64,000 nt of DNA from GWE2-40-63 sp050179685. GTDB lineage: Bacteria > Bacteroidota > Bacteroidia > Bacteroidales > SZUA-534. The position numbers were made by a program, and so were the translations under genes. Within the stretch, counting starts at the first letter, position 1; the number at the start of each line of letters is the position of its first letter. The notes beneath the pieces are model-generated. The model was not told the DNA's origin. It made no database searches and saw only the letters and a program-made list of their open reading frames with translations. Location of the stretch: positions 60,878-124,877 of the forward strand of contig JBFXEW010000012.1 of assembly GCA_050179685.1 (NCBI GenBank), written 5' to 3'. Shown piece by piece: positions 1 to 7,902 of this stretch.

Positions 1-83
1 CGTTTGGTTAAAAAAATGTTAATCTTTTGCAGAATGTTTTGGCTTATTGGCCTTGTTTTTATGCTAAAATCTGAATCAAATGC

Positions 84-779
84 ATGGCCAATCATCCGGA
101 TTATGTATTTTCGTTTATGCTTCCATGGGTAAACATACATACGCACAAGACCCGGAATTTGGGTATCGAGTTGCTTAATGCAAACATTGGTTCGCCGGTG
201 CTGTCGGGTGTAATCCATAGTTTGGGCTTGCATCCCTGGCAAATTACCGAGCTTAAATTAGAAGCAGCAAGTAAACTATTGGACGACCAAGCCGCAAAGA
301 AAGCAATTTGTGCCATAGGTGAGGTTGGGATTGACCGGGCCATTACCATACCTATTGAAACGCAGGTGCAGGTTTTTAAAGCACAACACCAGATTGCCGA
401 AAAGTACCGGCTGCCTGTTATCATTCATTGTGTACGTGCCTGGAGCGATTTGGCGGCTCTGCATAAACAGTTGAAACCACAGGTTCCCTGGATTTTCCAT
501 GGCTTTAACGGAAGCCTGCAAACCGCTCAGCAATTGGTAAAGCTGGGATGCTATCTTTCGTTTGGCCAGGCCCTTTTGCATCACACGAAAGTGAGCGAAG
601 TTTTTAAACAGGTACCAGCAAGCCATTTGTTTTTGGAAACCGACGATTCCGATGAAAAAATTGAAAGCATCTATCAAAAAGCCGCCGAATTGCGCCATAT
701 TTGCACCGACGAATTGAAGGACATTGTTTATACGAATTTTGTAAAAGTTTTTGGAACACGATGCACGAAAACTGGTTAG
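84..779 (+). CDS. TatD family metal-dependent hydrolase/deoxyribonuclease
   Basis: This is a compact 231-residue TIM-barrel hydrolase of the TatD family, whose members are metal-dependent DNases acting in the cytoplasm. Visible motifs are the N-terminal HxH metal site (NIHTHK, H19 and H21), the glutamate of GEVGID, the histidine of IIHC, the HGF segment and the C-terminal LETDD aspartate. It is somewhat shorter than the usual 250-265 residues, and the helix after LETDD is brief. TatD proteins normally begin a few residues before HxH, so the internal ATG at 117 (giving MLPWVNIHTHK) may be the true start. The gene overlaps the start of the next gene (TcdA) by 19 bases, so the two are probably co-transcribed. 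The family call is firm; the physiological substrate is not shown. Confidence 0.85.
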   Translation: MANHPDYVFSFMLPWVNIHTHKTRNLGIELLNANIGSPVLSGVIHSLGLHPWQITELKLEAASKLLDDQAAKKAICAIGEVGIDRAITIPIETQVQVFKAQHQIAEKYRLPVIIHCVRAWSDLAALHKQLKPQVPWIFHGFNGSLQTAQQLVKLGCYLSFGQALLHHTKVSEVFKQVPASHLFLETDDSDEKIESIYQKAAELRHICTDELKDIVYTNFVKVFGTRCTKTG

Positions 780-1483
780 AACGCACCGAATTATTGTTGG
801 GCAAGGAGCAGGTAGCCAAATTGGCTAAAAAAAATGTATTGGTAGTTGGTTTGGGTGGAGTTGGAGCTTATGCCGCTGAAATGATAGTTCGGGCCGGTAT
901 TGGCAAGATGACTATTGTGGATGGCGATGTGGTTAATTTAACCAACCTGAACCGGCAGTTACCCGCTGTATTAAGCAATATGGGCAAAAGTAAAGCCGGC
1001 TTAATGGGGCAGCGCTTAAAAGATATCAATCCCAAACTGGAATTGACCGTAGTTGATCGCTTTATCCGCGATGAGTTTATGATTGATCTCTTACGCGAAG
1101 ATTTTGATTACGTGGTGGATGCTATCGATACCTTGTCGCCAAAGATTTACCTGATTTATCATTGCATGCAGCGTGGATTAAAACTGGTAAGTTCCATGGG
1201 AGCCGGAGGTAAAATTGATCCGACAATAGTTCATATCGCCGATTTAAGCAAGTCGTACAATTGCAAGCTGGCGCGAATTATACGCAAACGGCTTCGTAAA
1301 CTTGAGATCCATGGAGGCTTTCCGGTGGTTTATTCTTCGGAGCCGGTGGCCGAAGATGCCGTGGTGGAAACTGAAGGCGAGCAAAACAAAAAATCGATGG
1401 TGGGTACCATTAGTTACCTTCCACCGCTATTTGGCATCTTTTGCGCCTCGCAGGTTATCCGCGATTTAATTGCCGAGAACTAA
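761..1483 (+). CDS. tcdA: tRNA threonylcarbamoyladenosine dehydratase (TcdA/CsdL, ThiF-E1 family)
   Basis: This is a 240-residue E1-like adenylating enzyme. TcdA cyclises threonylcarbamoyladenosine at tRNA position 37 in an ATP-dependent reaction in the cytoplasm. The Rossmann ATP loop GLGGVGAYAAE lies at residues 30-40, followed by the DGDVVNLTNLNRQ segment (about 54-66) carrying the conserved N-x-x-R contact with ATP, then VDAIDTLSPK. The open frame extends upstream to 701, but the family begins with a short helix resembling MHENWLERTELLLG, so the ATG at 761 is chosen. That start lies inside the 3' end of the TatD gene, which implies translational coupling. Length fits TcdA better than ThiF or MoeB, and no sulfur-transfer domain is attached. 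Confidence 0.9.
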   Translation: MHENWLERTELLLGKEQVAKLAKKNVLVVGLGGVGAYAAEMIVRAGIGKMTIVDGDVVNLTNLNRQLPAVLSNMGKSKAGLMGQRLKDINPKLELTVVDRFIRDEFMIDLLREDFDYVVDAIDTLSPKIYLIYHCMQRGLKLVSSMGAGGKIDPTIVHIADLSKSYNCKLARIIRKRLRKLEIHGGFPVVYSSEPVAEDAVVETEGEQNKKSMVGTISYLPPLFGIFCASQVIRDLIAEN

Positions 1484-1495
1484 ATAACTCTTAAA

Positions 1496-1735
1496 TTTTA
1501 CACAGAGTTTATATTATTAACTCTTATGTAGCTGTTTTAATAAACTTTACAGTGTTGTGCACCTAATGAACTTTTTTATTGAGAATACCCAGAGGTCACA
1601 GAAAAATAAAATCGCTTTGCGATTTTAAACTCCGGGTTCTCTGTGTCTACTCTTAACCAACAATTCAGTCTGACAACAAAACCCTTATTCTCCATTGCAT
1701 TTGAACAAGGTATTAAGGTCTATCTCTGTGTAAAA
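1496..1735. repeat. Nested inverted-repeat element between tcdA and the D-lactate dehydrogenase gene
   Basis: The 274-base gap between two convergent genes is bounded by a perfect 12-bp inverted repeat: TTTTACACAGAG at 1496-1507 and its reverse complement CTCTGTGTAAAA at 1724-1735. In the middle is a perfect 9-bp stem with a 3-base loop, TAAAATCGC-TTT-GCGATTTTA (1607-1627). Further out are looser matching arms, GTCACAGA on the left and TCTGTGTC on the right. There is no open frame of note. It could be a REP- or MITE-like non-autonomous element, or a bidirectional terminator with extra palindromes. No target-site duplication was recognised. Confidence 0.5.
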
Positions 1736-1757
1736 AAGTGATTATACTTAACAGTTT

Positions 1758-4604
1758 CTAACCCTTATTTAGCTTTTCTTTTGTTACAGCATCAATCAGG
1801 TACATTACCGATTTGTAGTCGATGCCGCTGTTTTTAGCTAAGCCAATTTCACAGGTCCGGCTGTTTGAATAACCGCTTTGGCATCCGGTAACGGCAGGTT
1901 TTAATTTGCGCAAAGCCCAGTCGTTTAGTTGCGGATGCGAAAATCCTTTGTCGCCGGCAAAGCCACAACAACCCACTTCTTCAGGAAAAACAGGCTTACT
2001 GGTGCAGGTCTGCGCAACTTTAATGAATTTGTCGGTCAAATCCATTTTGGTGCTGCTGCATGTGACATGGAAGGCCAGCGGCTGGTCCGATTTTTCAAAA
2101 GTCAGTTTATCCAAAAGAAAATCGTGGGCAAATTCAACCGGTTCGTAAAGTTTCAGGCGGGGATCCATAACTTTTTTCATGCGGTAGATGCAGGGACTGG
2201 TATCGCATAAAACCGGGTACTCTCCGTTGTTCGACGCTTTTAACAGGGCTTTTTCCAATTCATCTGATTTTTGATTGGCCACCTGAATAAAACCCTTACT
2301 TTCCCAGGGAGTTCCACAGCAAAGCTGATTCATGGTTTCCGGAAAAAGAACCTGATAGCCGGCCCGCTCCAACACGTCGATGGTTACCTGCATTAAAGGT
2401 TTTTGATCGGTATCGCTTCGAGCTGGTCCCATGGTTTGGTTTATACAGCTCGGAAAATAAACTACCTTAGACCGATTATTGTTTGCCTTGCCGGGGCTTA
2501 CGCTCTTAGTTTTTGCAGCCTGGGGCAGGTAAGGGTTCCAGGCCGGAATGGTGTTAAACGAAGCAGCTCGAACTGTTGATGCAAGCCCTTGCATTACCCG
2601 ATTACCCAACAGATTTTGCGAAAACGCCACAAAACCCAGTCCTTTCCGCAATACATTCTGGGTGGTATCAAAATTATCGGCAATACGCAAGGCCCATTTT
2701 TGTGCCGTTGCCTTGTCGCGGTTTTGTTCGTCGCGTAGCTTTTTTATCAGAATGCCGGTGTCGATGGAAAGCGGGCACGAAGTAGCACAAAGTCCGTCTC
2801 CCGCGCAGGTTTCGTTGCCCAGAAACTGAAAGTCTTTTTCTATTGATGCAAGTAATTTGGGGTTTTCCTGCGTTGCTTTCAGGCGATTCACTTCGCGCAA
2901 TACCACAATACGCTGTCTGGCCGAAAGGGTATACCCGGTCGAAAGGCAGTTGATTTCGCAAAATCCGCATTCAATGCATTTATCTACCGTTTCGTCGACC
3001 AGCGGAAGGGGTTTAAAATGCTTCAGGTGCGCTTTGGGATTGTCGTTTATTATTACCCCGGGATTCAAAATATGGTTTGGATCGAAAACCGTTTTAATGG
3101 TTTGCATCATGCGGTAAAGTTCGTCGCCCCATTCGTAGCGAACAAAAGGAGCCATATTGATTCCGGTTCCGTGTTCCGCTTTCAGCGAGCCTTTGTATTT
3201 ATCGATGATGAGATGAACCAATTTTGTAATCAGGTTCTCATAGTTTTCCAATTCGTGCGCATCGGTAAAATCGGGAGCAAAAATAAAATGCAGGTTTCCT
3301 TCCAGTGCGTGTCCGTAAATTACCGCATCGGCATAGCCGTTTTCGTCGAGTAAGTGGCGCAAGTCGAGAACAGCCGGGGTCAGGTTTTCCATTTTTACGG
3401 CTACATCTTCGATAATAACCGTGGTTCCGTTTTTTCGGGTGCCACCCACCGAGGGAAATACTCCCTTGCGAATTTTCCAGTAAGCGTTTATTTGTTTTAT
3501 GTCCCGGCTTAGTTCAAAACCGCGAACCAGCTTGAACGATGATAGGGCTTCTTGGGTATTTTGCATCAGCAGTTCCAGTTCATCTTCGCTTGTGGCTTCC
3601 AAATCGATAAGCAGTGCGGTAACGCCTTTTTCAAAAGCTTTAAGGTATTCAGGAATTCCACTTTGGTTTTCGACCGAGCGCAGTGCTTCGCGATCGAGCA
3701 ATTCAATGGCTGAAACCCGGGCCTTTTTTAATTCCGGAACTGCATCGCAGGCATCTTTCAGGGAGTGGAAGTAAATCATGGCTGAAGCCCGGAGCGGCAA
3801 AACCGGAACTGTTTTAAATACAGCCTCCGACACAAAACCTAAAGTTCCTTCGGAGCCCACCATCAGATGCAGGATGATATCCATGGGGTCGTCAAAGTCG
3901 ACTAATGCATTGAGCCCGTAACCCGTGGTGTTCTTTATCTGATATTTTTCCTTAATCTTTGCTTTTAGTTCCGGCTGTGAATCAATTTCTTTTTTCAGAT
4001 TCAGCAGGCTTTCTACCAGTTCAGGTTTGTTTTTTAAAAACAGGGCGCAACTTTCCGGGTCGGCGGTATCGAGCAAGGTACCATCGGAAAAAATAATGCG
4101 TGCGCTTTCGATGGTAGCATAAGTGTTTGCATGTGTTCCGCAGCTCATGCCGCTGGCGTTGTTGGCAATAATTCCTCCTATCAGGGCTGAGTTTATCGAT
4201 GCGGGGTCGGGGCCAAATTTGCGTTTATAGGGTTTAAGTAGCTGATTGAGTCGGGTGCCTGTAATACCAATTTGTGTTTTTACCCGATGGCCATCATCCA
4301 ACACCGAAACTTTACTCCAGTTATCGCCACGCGCTTCAAGCAGCACCGAATCGCTGATGGCTTGTCCCGAAAGGCTTGTTCCTGCTGCACGGAATGTTAC
4401 CGGAATACCCTGGCTGTTTAAATGCGCTAAAACAAAGCGAACTTCCGCTTCATTTTTGCTTTTAATTACCAGCTGAGGAATCTTCTGGTAACAGCCTGCA
4501 TCGGCTGCAAAGGCTACCCGCAGCAGCGGGCTGGTCAATAATTGTTGCTTACTCAGTTTTTTTCGTAAAGCAGTAAATGTATCTTTATGAATTGTTGCTA
4601 CCAT
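1758..4604 (-). CDS. FAD-linked D-lactate dehydrogenase-type oxidoreductase with Fe-S and CCG domains
   Basis: This 948-residue protein fuses a GlcD-like flavoprotein to a GlpC-like iron-sulfur module, the layout of large quinone-linked D-lactate dehydrogenases. Residues 35-270 form the FAD-binding PCMH domain (AAGTSLSGQA and IIANNASGMSCG). Residues 270-515 form the FAD-oxidase C domain, with GHALEGNLHF (431-440) and EHGTG (477-481). Two 4Fe-4S motifs follow: C543/C546/C549/C553 and C600/C606/C610. Two CCG motifs lie near residues 760 and 880. No signal peptide is seen, so it likely sits on the inner face of the membrane, passing electrons to quinone. It is divergent from namZ across a putative operator. 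MurQ, encoded 31 kb away, releases D-lactate from MurNAc-6-phosphate, so this enzyme is a logical sink for it (inference). Glycolate or 2-hydroxyglutarate oxidation remains possible. Confidence 0.85.
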   Translation of the reverse strand: MVATIHKDTFTALRKKLSKQQLLTSPLLRVAFAADAGCYQKIPQLVIKSKNEAEVRFVLAHLNSQGIPVTFRAAGTSLSGQAISDSVLLEARGDNWSKVSVLDDGHRVKTQIGITGTRLNQLLKPYKRKFGPDPASINSALIGGIIANNASGMSCGTHANTYATIESARIIFSDGTLLDTADPESCALFLKNKPELVESLLNLKKEIDSQPELKAKIKEKYQIKNTTGYGLNALVDFDDPMDIILHLMVGSEGTLGFVSEAVFKTVPVLPLRASAMIYFHSLKDACDAVPELKKARVSAIELLDREALRSVENQSGIPEYLKAFEKGVTALLIDLEATSEDELELLMQNTQEALSSFKLVRGFELSRDIKQINAYWKIRKGVFPSVGGTRKNGTTVIIEDVAVKMENLTPAVLDLRHLLDENGYADAVIYGHALEGNLHFIFAPDFTDAHELENYENLITKLVHLIIDKYKGSLKAEHGTGINMAPFVRYEWGDELYRMMQTIKTVFDPNHILNPGVIINDNPKAHLKHFKPLPLVDETVDKCIECGFCEINCLSTGYTLSARQRIVVLREVNRLKATQENPKLLASIEKDFQFLGNETCAGDGLCATSCPLSIDTGILIKKLRDEQNRDKATAQKWALRIADNFDTTQNVLRKGLGFVAFSQNLLGNRVMQGLASTVRAASFNTIPAWNPYLPQAAKTKSVSPGKANNNRSKVVYFPSCINQTMGPARSDTDQKPLMQVTIDVLERAGYQVLFPETMNQLCCGTPWESKGFIQVANQKSDELEKALLKASNNGEYPVLCDTSPCIYRMKKVMDPRLKLYEPVEFAHDFLLDKLTFEKSDQPLAFHVTCSSTKMDLTDKFIKVAQTCTSKPVFPEEVGCCGFAGDKGFSHPQLNDWALRKLKPAVTGCQSGYSNSRTCEIGLAKNSGIDYKSVMYLIDAVTKEKLNKG

Positions 4605-4620
4605 GGCTTGTAAAACTTAA

Positions 4621-4646
4621 ATGTATAATATGTCATACATCTTATA
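4621..4646. promoter_or_regulatory. Putative GntR/FCD operator in the namZ / D-lactate dehydrogenase divergent promoter
   Basis: This 26-base block matches the block at 34427-34452 upstream of murK at 21 of 26 positions. It contains the core TGTCATACA (4631-4639), which fits the TGTNNNACA half-symmetry of FadR/FCD-type GntR operators, followed by the shared CTTATA. It lies between two divergent start codons (4604 minus, 4701 plus). Identity with the murK site was read by eye. Binding by the GntR protein encoded at 36316-37038 is inference. Confidence 0.5.
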
Positions 4647-4665
4647 GGCTTGTAAAATTAAATAT

Positions 4666-4673
4666 TATATTTG
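4666..4673 (+). promoter_or_regulatory. Bacteroidota-type -7 box upstream of namZ
   Basis: TATATTTG matches the TAnnTTTG -7 consensus, 27 bases before the chosen namZ start at 4701. A TTG at 4650-4652 is a weak -33 candidate with non-ideal spacing. The operator-like block at 4621-4646 ends 19 bases upstream. Confidence 0.45.
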
Positions 4674-4700
4674 TTTTCCGAAATAAAATATGGAATCTGT

Positions 4701-5972
4701 ATGAAAAAATTTGCTCTGGTATTGGTGGTTTTTTTATTGGTTCTTGCAGGATGCAAAACCAGCGAAACGGTAGTTTTAACTCCTGAAGAACCGAAACCCG
4801 AAGTGCCCTTTTTATTAGGACTCGAAGTGTTACAACGCGACAATTTTTCGATTTTGCAGGGTAAACGCGTGGGATTGGTTACCAACCCCACGGGAGTTGA
4901 TCGTCAGCTAAAATCGACCATCGATATATTGCACGAAAGTGAGCTGGTAAACCTGGTTTCTCTTTTTGGCCCCGAACATGGCGTACGCGGCAATTTTTCG
5001 GCTGGCGATAAAGTAGGCAATCAAACCGATGCCAAAACCGGACTACCTGTTTTTTCACTTTATGGCAAAGACCGCAAGCCCAATGCTGAAGCCATGGCTT
5101 TGGTCGATGTTATGGTTTATGATATTCAGGATATTGGCGCACGTTCGTACACATACATCAGCACCATGGGACTGGTAATGGAAGCTGCAGCCGATTTTGG
5201 AAAAGAAGTGGTGGTGCTCGATCGTCCGAATCCGTTGGGAGGAGAACGGGTTGAGGGACCTTTGGTGAGCGAAGGTTTTTATTCGTTTGTAAGTCAGTTT
5301 AAAATTCCTTATTTGTACGGTCTAACTGCCGGTGAGCTGGCCCGCATGCTGAATTACGAGGGTTTACTCAGCGACGGAAAACAATGCACTTTACAGGTAG
5401 TTCCCATGCAGGCATACACTCGCGACATGACTTTTGATGAAACCGGTTTGCAGTGGGTTCCCACATCGCCTCATATTCCGCATTATGAGTCGGCTTTTTA
5501 TTACGCGGTGAGCGGAATTATCGGGGAGATTGATCCCAACCTGATTGGAATTGGTTACACCCTGCCTTTTCAGACCCTGGCCACCGAAACCATTAATGCC
5601 GATAGTCTGGCCGATGCCATGAACGCATTAAATCTGGAAGGGGTGCTATTTCGGCCCATTTATTTTAAGCCCTATTATCAGGCAAAAAAAGGACAGGAGT
5701 TGCAAGGTGTTCAGGTGCATATCACCGATTTTAAAAAGGCCAGGCTGACGCAAATACAGTTTTACTTTTTACAGGTAGCCCATCAACTCAATCCCTCGTT
5801 CAACATCTTTAAAGATAAGGAAAACCGCTACCGGATGTTCGATTTGGGATGTGGCACCGACACCATCCGTAAAGCCCTGATGGAAGATTTTAATTTTGAC
5901 CGGATAAAACCCGTTTGGGAACGCGATGCGGAGCAATTTAAAGCCGCATCGGAAAAGTATTACCTGTATTAA
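4701..5972 (+). CDS. namZ: Exo-beta-N-acetylmuramidase NamZ-family lipoprotein (DUF1343, GH171)
   Basis: NamZ-type enzymes remove MurNAc from the non-reducing ends of peptidoglycan glycan strands. The start at 4701 gives a clean lipoprotein signal, MKKFALVLVVFLLVLAGC, with lipidated Cys18; the open frame extends to 4671 but that adds nothing useful. The 423-residue product has the full DUF1343 signature: GKRVGLVTNPTGVD, LFGPEHGVRG, YDIQDIGARSYTYIS, VLDRPNPLGG and VPTSPHIP. It is probably anchored in the outer membrane or periplasm, where liberated MurNAc would feed the transporter, MurK and MurQ encoded downstream. It shares a divergent promoter region with the D-lactate dehydrogenase, and that region carries a block nearly identical to one before murK. 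Length and motifs fit the family throughout. Confidence 0.9.
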   Translation: MKKFALVLVVFLLVLAGCKTSETVVLTPEEPKPEVPFLLGLEVLQRDNFSILQGKRVGLVTNPTGVDRQLKSTIDILHESELVNLVSLFGPEHGVRGNFSAGDKVGNQTDAKTGLPVFSLYGKDRKPNAEAMALVDVMVYDIQDIGARSYTYISTMGLVMEAAADFGKEVVVLDRPNPLGGERVEGPLVSEGFYSFVSQFKIPYLYGLTAGELARMLNYEGLLSDGKQCTLQVVPMQAYTRDMTFDETGLQWVPTSPHIPHYESAFYYAVSGIIGEIDPNLIGIGYTLPFQTLATETINADSLADAMNALNLEGVLFRPIYFKPYYQAKKGQELQGVQVHITDFKKARLTQIQFYFLQVAHQLNPSFNIFKDKENRYRMFDLGCGTDTIRKALMEDFNFDRIKPVWERDAEQFKAASEKYYLY

Positions 5973-6082
5973 TGGCAACAGGGGCCAATGGTTTTGGATT
6001 GTTTTGGTAATTGGCGTACTTTTAAAGTTTTAAGATTACCATCGGTTTTAAAGTTTTTGTTTTTTATTAATAACCCTAAGTT

Positions 6083-6514
6083 ATGTACCAAAAAGATTAC
6101 CTTATGAAAATGCTTGAAATGCTGGGTGACTTTATTTCGAGTGTATTGGGTTTTATAAAAAACGGGGAATTTAACCGGGCCAACGAACTGATTGAAGAGG
6201 CCTACGCCGATTTTTTAAAACAGGATGCTGCTTATTTTAATGGTTTGCCTGTCGATAAACTGACCCACCACTTGTTAAAAGAACACAATTATACCTACGG
6301 GCATTTGGAGGTTCTGGCGGAACTTTTTAATGCGCAGGCGAAGCTTTATTACCGACAGGGGAAAAACAGGGAGAGTCTCGATTATTATGAAAAAGCGTTG
6401 GTAGTGCTTAAGTTTGTTGTTAGCGAATCGAAAACTTTTTCGCAGGAAAAAGAACGCCAGCTGGCCGAATTGCAAGAGAAAGTACGCGAATTACGCGCGT
6501 TGGAGAAAAACTAA
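6083..6514 (+). CDS. Small helical protein resembling DUF6483, TPR-like
   Basis: A 143-residue soluble protein, predicted almost entirely helical, with no signal peptide or membrane segment. The N-terminus (MYQKDYLMKMLEMLGDFIS) resembles DUF6483 proteins. Residues 85-110 read as a tetratricopeptide-like helix pair (AKLYYRQGKNRESLDYYEKAL), and the C-terminus is a charged coiled-coil-like helix. The function is unknown. It is preceded by 110 bases that hold no recognised terminator and is followed directly by a decayed LytTR tail on the opposite strand. The DUF assignment is from memory of the family pattern. Confidence 0.6.
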   Translation: MYQKDYLMKMLEMLGDFISSVLGFIKNGEFNRANELIEEAYADFLKQDAAYFNGLPVDKLTHHLLKEHNYTYGHLEVLAELFNAQAKLYYRQGKNRESLDYYEKALVVLKFVVSESKTFSQEKERQLAELQEKVRELRALEKN

Positions 6515-6643
6515 TTACTTACCAAACCAGGGTTTTAAAGCCGCGTTTTTTAATCGGCTTACAGTTACCGTTTCTTTAAATGGGTGTGTGCGTTTCAAAA
6601 CCAGCATGCCGACAGAATAATCATCGAACTTTGGTATTGAATT
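6515..6643 (-). pseudogene. Decayed 3' fragment of a LytTR response-regulator gene
   Basis: Reading the minus strand, the last 22 residues before the stop (PFKETVTVSRLKNAALKPWF plus two) match the C-terminus of the intact LytTR regulator at 7145-7900 in 19 of 22 positions. Weaker similarity continues upstream through KFDDY versus KFEDY. Beyond about 6643-6660 the resemblance fades, and no receiver domain or start codon in context is present. The DNA match begins at the same ATTACTTACC boundary in both copies. It is a relic of a duplicated or formerly tandem regulator gene. The 42-bp tandem repeat lies between relic and intact gene. Confidence 0.75.
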
Positions 6644-6730
6644 GCAGCTTACTCTAAGCCGAATTGGTCCGGCCCCGCTATCCATAGGGGTTTCGGCAGT
6701 TGGCAAATAGCCTAAGTGTGCTGTTTTGGT

Positions 6731-7096
6731 CTTTCCGTAGCACTACGAAGGCATCAAATGGAGCGAATTGATGCTTTTGTTTCACTTCTACAGCACCAAA
6801 TGGTGCGAATTGATGCTTTCGTAGTAGTACGAAGGCACCAAATGGAGTGAATTGACGCTTTCGTAGTGGTACGAAGACAACAAATGGCTCGGATTGACGC
6901 TATTGCAGCACTTCTACAGCTCCAAATGGTGCGGATTGATGCTATTGCAGCACTTCTACAGCATCAAATGGAGCGGATTATTGCTTTCGTATCACTTCAA
7001 CAGCACCAAATGGAGTGAATTGATGCTATTGTTTCACTTCTGCAGCACCAAATGGCGTGGATTATTGCTCGCGTATCACTTCAGTAGCACCAAATG
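6731..7096. repeat. Tandem repeat, 42-bp unit, eight full copies
   Basis: Eight consecutive 42-bp units start at 6752, 6794, 6836, 6878, 6920, 6962, 7004 and 7046, with no insertion or deletion. A partial unit precedes them (from about 6731) and another follows (7088-7096). Each unit begins CAnCAAATGG, followed by a GAATTGATGCT-like segment, then a variable 3' third. In units 2 and 3 that third forms a small hairpin (TTCGTA-GTAG-TACGAA in unit 2), while other units carry CACTTCTACAG-like sequence. The period is 14 codons and one frame stays open from 6894 to 7097, but stops in units 2 and 3 break every long reading. It is therefore probably non-coding. Array edges abut the LytTR gene and its relic. 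Confidence 0.85.
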
Positions 7097-7144
7097 AAAA
7101 AATCAGGGCTCACCCGGGGCATCGGTAAACACAAACTAAATTAA

Positions 7145-7900
7145 TTACTTACCAAACCAGGATTTAAAAGCCGTATTTTTTAAACGGCTTACGGTAACTG
7201 TTTCTTTAAATGGGGGGCTGAGTTTCAGCGCCAGTTTGCCGCCAAAGTAATCCTCGAATTTTTGCACCGCATTAATATTAACCATAAGTTGCCGGTTGGC
7301 CCGGAAAAAAACATCGGGATTCAATTCTTCTTCCAGGGCATCGAGTGTAAAGTCGATGCTGTGCTCTTTTCCCTGAAACATTACGGCAAAGGTGATTTTG
7401 TTTTCGCTGTAAAAGTAAGCAATGTCTTTAACTTCTATTTTGTAATAAGCGGTTCCCCCCTGAATTAGAAAACGGGTCCGGTATTTTTTTTCGCCATCTC
7501 GAATGGCCTTTAGCAAGTCACTAAAGTTGGTTTCGTGCTGAATAATTTTTTGCTTGCGCTCAAATTTACTGATGGCCTGTTCCAGTTCCAACTCTTTAAT
7601 GGGCTTTAACAAATAGTGAATGCTGTTTACTTTAAAAGCCTGGATGGCATAATTATCGTAAGCCGTAGTAAAAACAACCGGTTGGTTTATTTCGATGCGT
7701 TCAAAAATAGAGAAGCAAATGCCATCGACCAGCTGAATATCCATAAATATCAAATCGGGCTGGTTGTTCTGCAACCATTCTACCGTATCAGCCACGCTAT
7801 CGGTAATGGCTGCAATGGTCCATTGGGGGCGTAACTGTTTGAGCATCCCCTGGAGCATGCGCTGGTTGTATTGTTCGTCTTCAATAATTAAAATTTTCAT
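7145..7900 (-). CDS. LytR/AlgR-family response regulator (receiver + LytTR DNA-binding domain)
   Basis: The 251-residue product has an N-terminal receiver domain with acidic pocket E7/D8, phosphoacceptor D54 (in LIFMDIQ), the TTA switch near 78-80 and K99. A LytTR DNA-binding domain follows at about 150-245 (YKIEVKDIAYFYSENK, FFRANRQLMVNI). It starts 2 bases after the histidine kinase gene ends, so the two form a two-component operon. The terminal segment is duplicated as a relic at 6515-6643. Targets are not evident; the adjacent RND efflux operon lies upstream in the same orientation but has its own terminator. Confidence 0.92.
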   Translation of the reverse strand: MKILIIEDEQYNQRMLQGMLKQLRPQWTIAAITDSVADTVEWLQNNQPDLIFMDIQLVDGICFSIFERIEINQPVVFTTAYDNYAIQAFKVNSIHYLLKPIKELELEQAISKFERKQKIIQHETNFSDLLKAIRDGEKKYRTRFLIQGGTAYYKIEVKDIAYFYSENKITFAVMFQGKEHSIDFTLDALEEELNPDVFFRANRQLMVNINAVQKFEDYFGGKLALKLSPPFKETVTVSRLKNTAFKSWFGK

Positions 7901-7902
7901 GA

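Noticed and set aside
1..83. Promoter for the TatD gene
   Set aside because: TAATCTTTTG near 20-30 has the wrong spacing for TAnnTTTG, and the upstream context is cut off by the window edge.
701..760. Longer N-terminus for tcdA from the in-frame ATG at 701
   Set aside because: It would be encoded wholly inside the TatD gene and is unlike any TcdA N-terminus.
6731..7096. CRISPR-like array
   Set aside because: The units are directly contiguous with no unique spacers between repeats, and no cas gene is in the window.
6894..7097. Open frame of 67 codons giving a 14-residue repeat peptide
   Set aside because: It covers only part of the 42-bp array; units 2 and 3 have stops in this frame, there is no promoter or leader, and the open stretch is explained by a period divisible by three.
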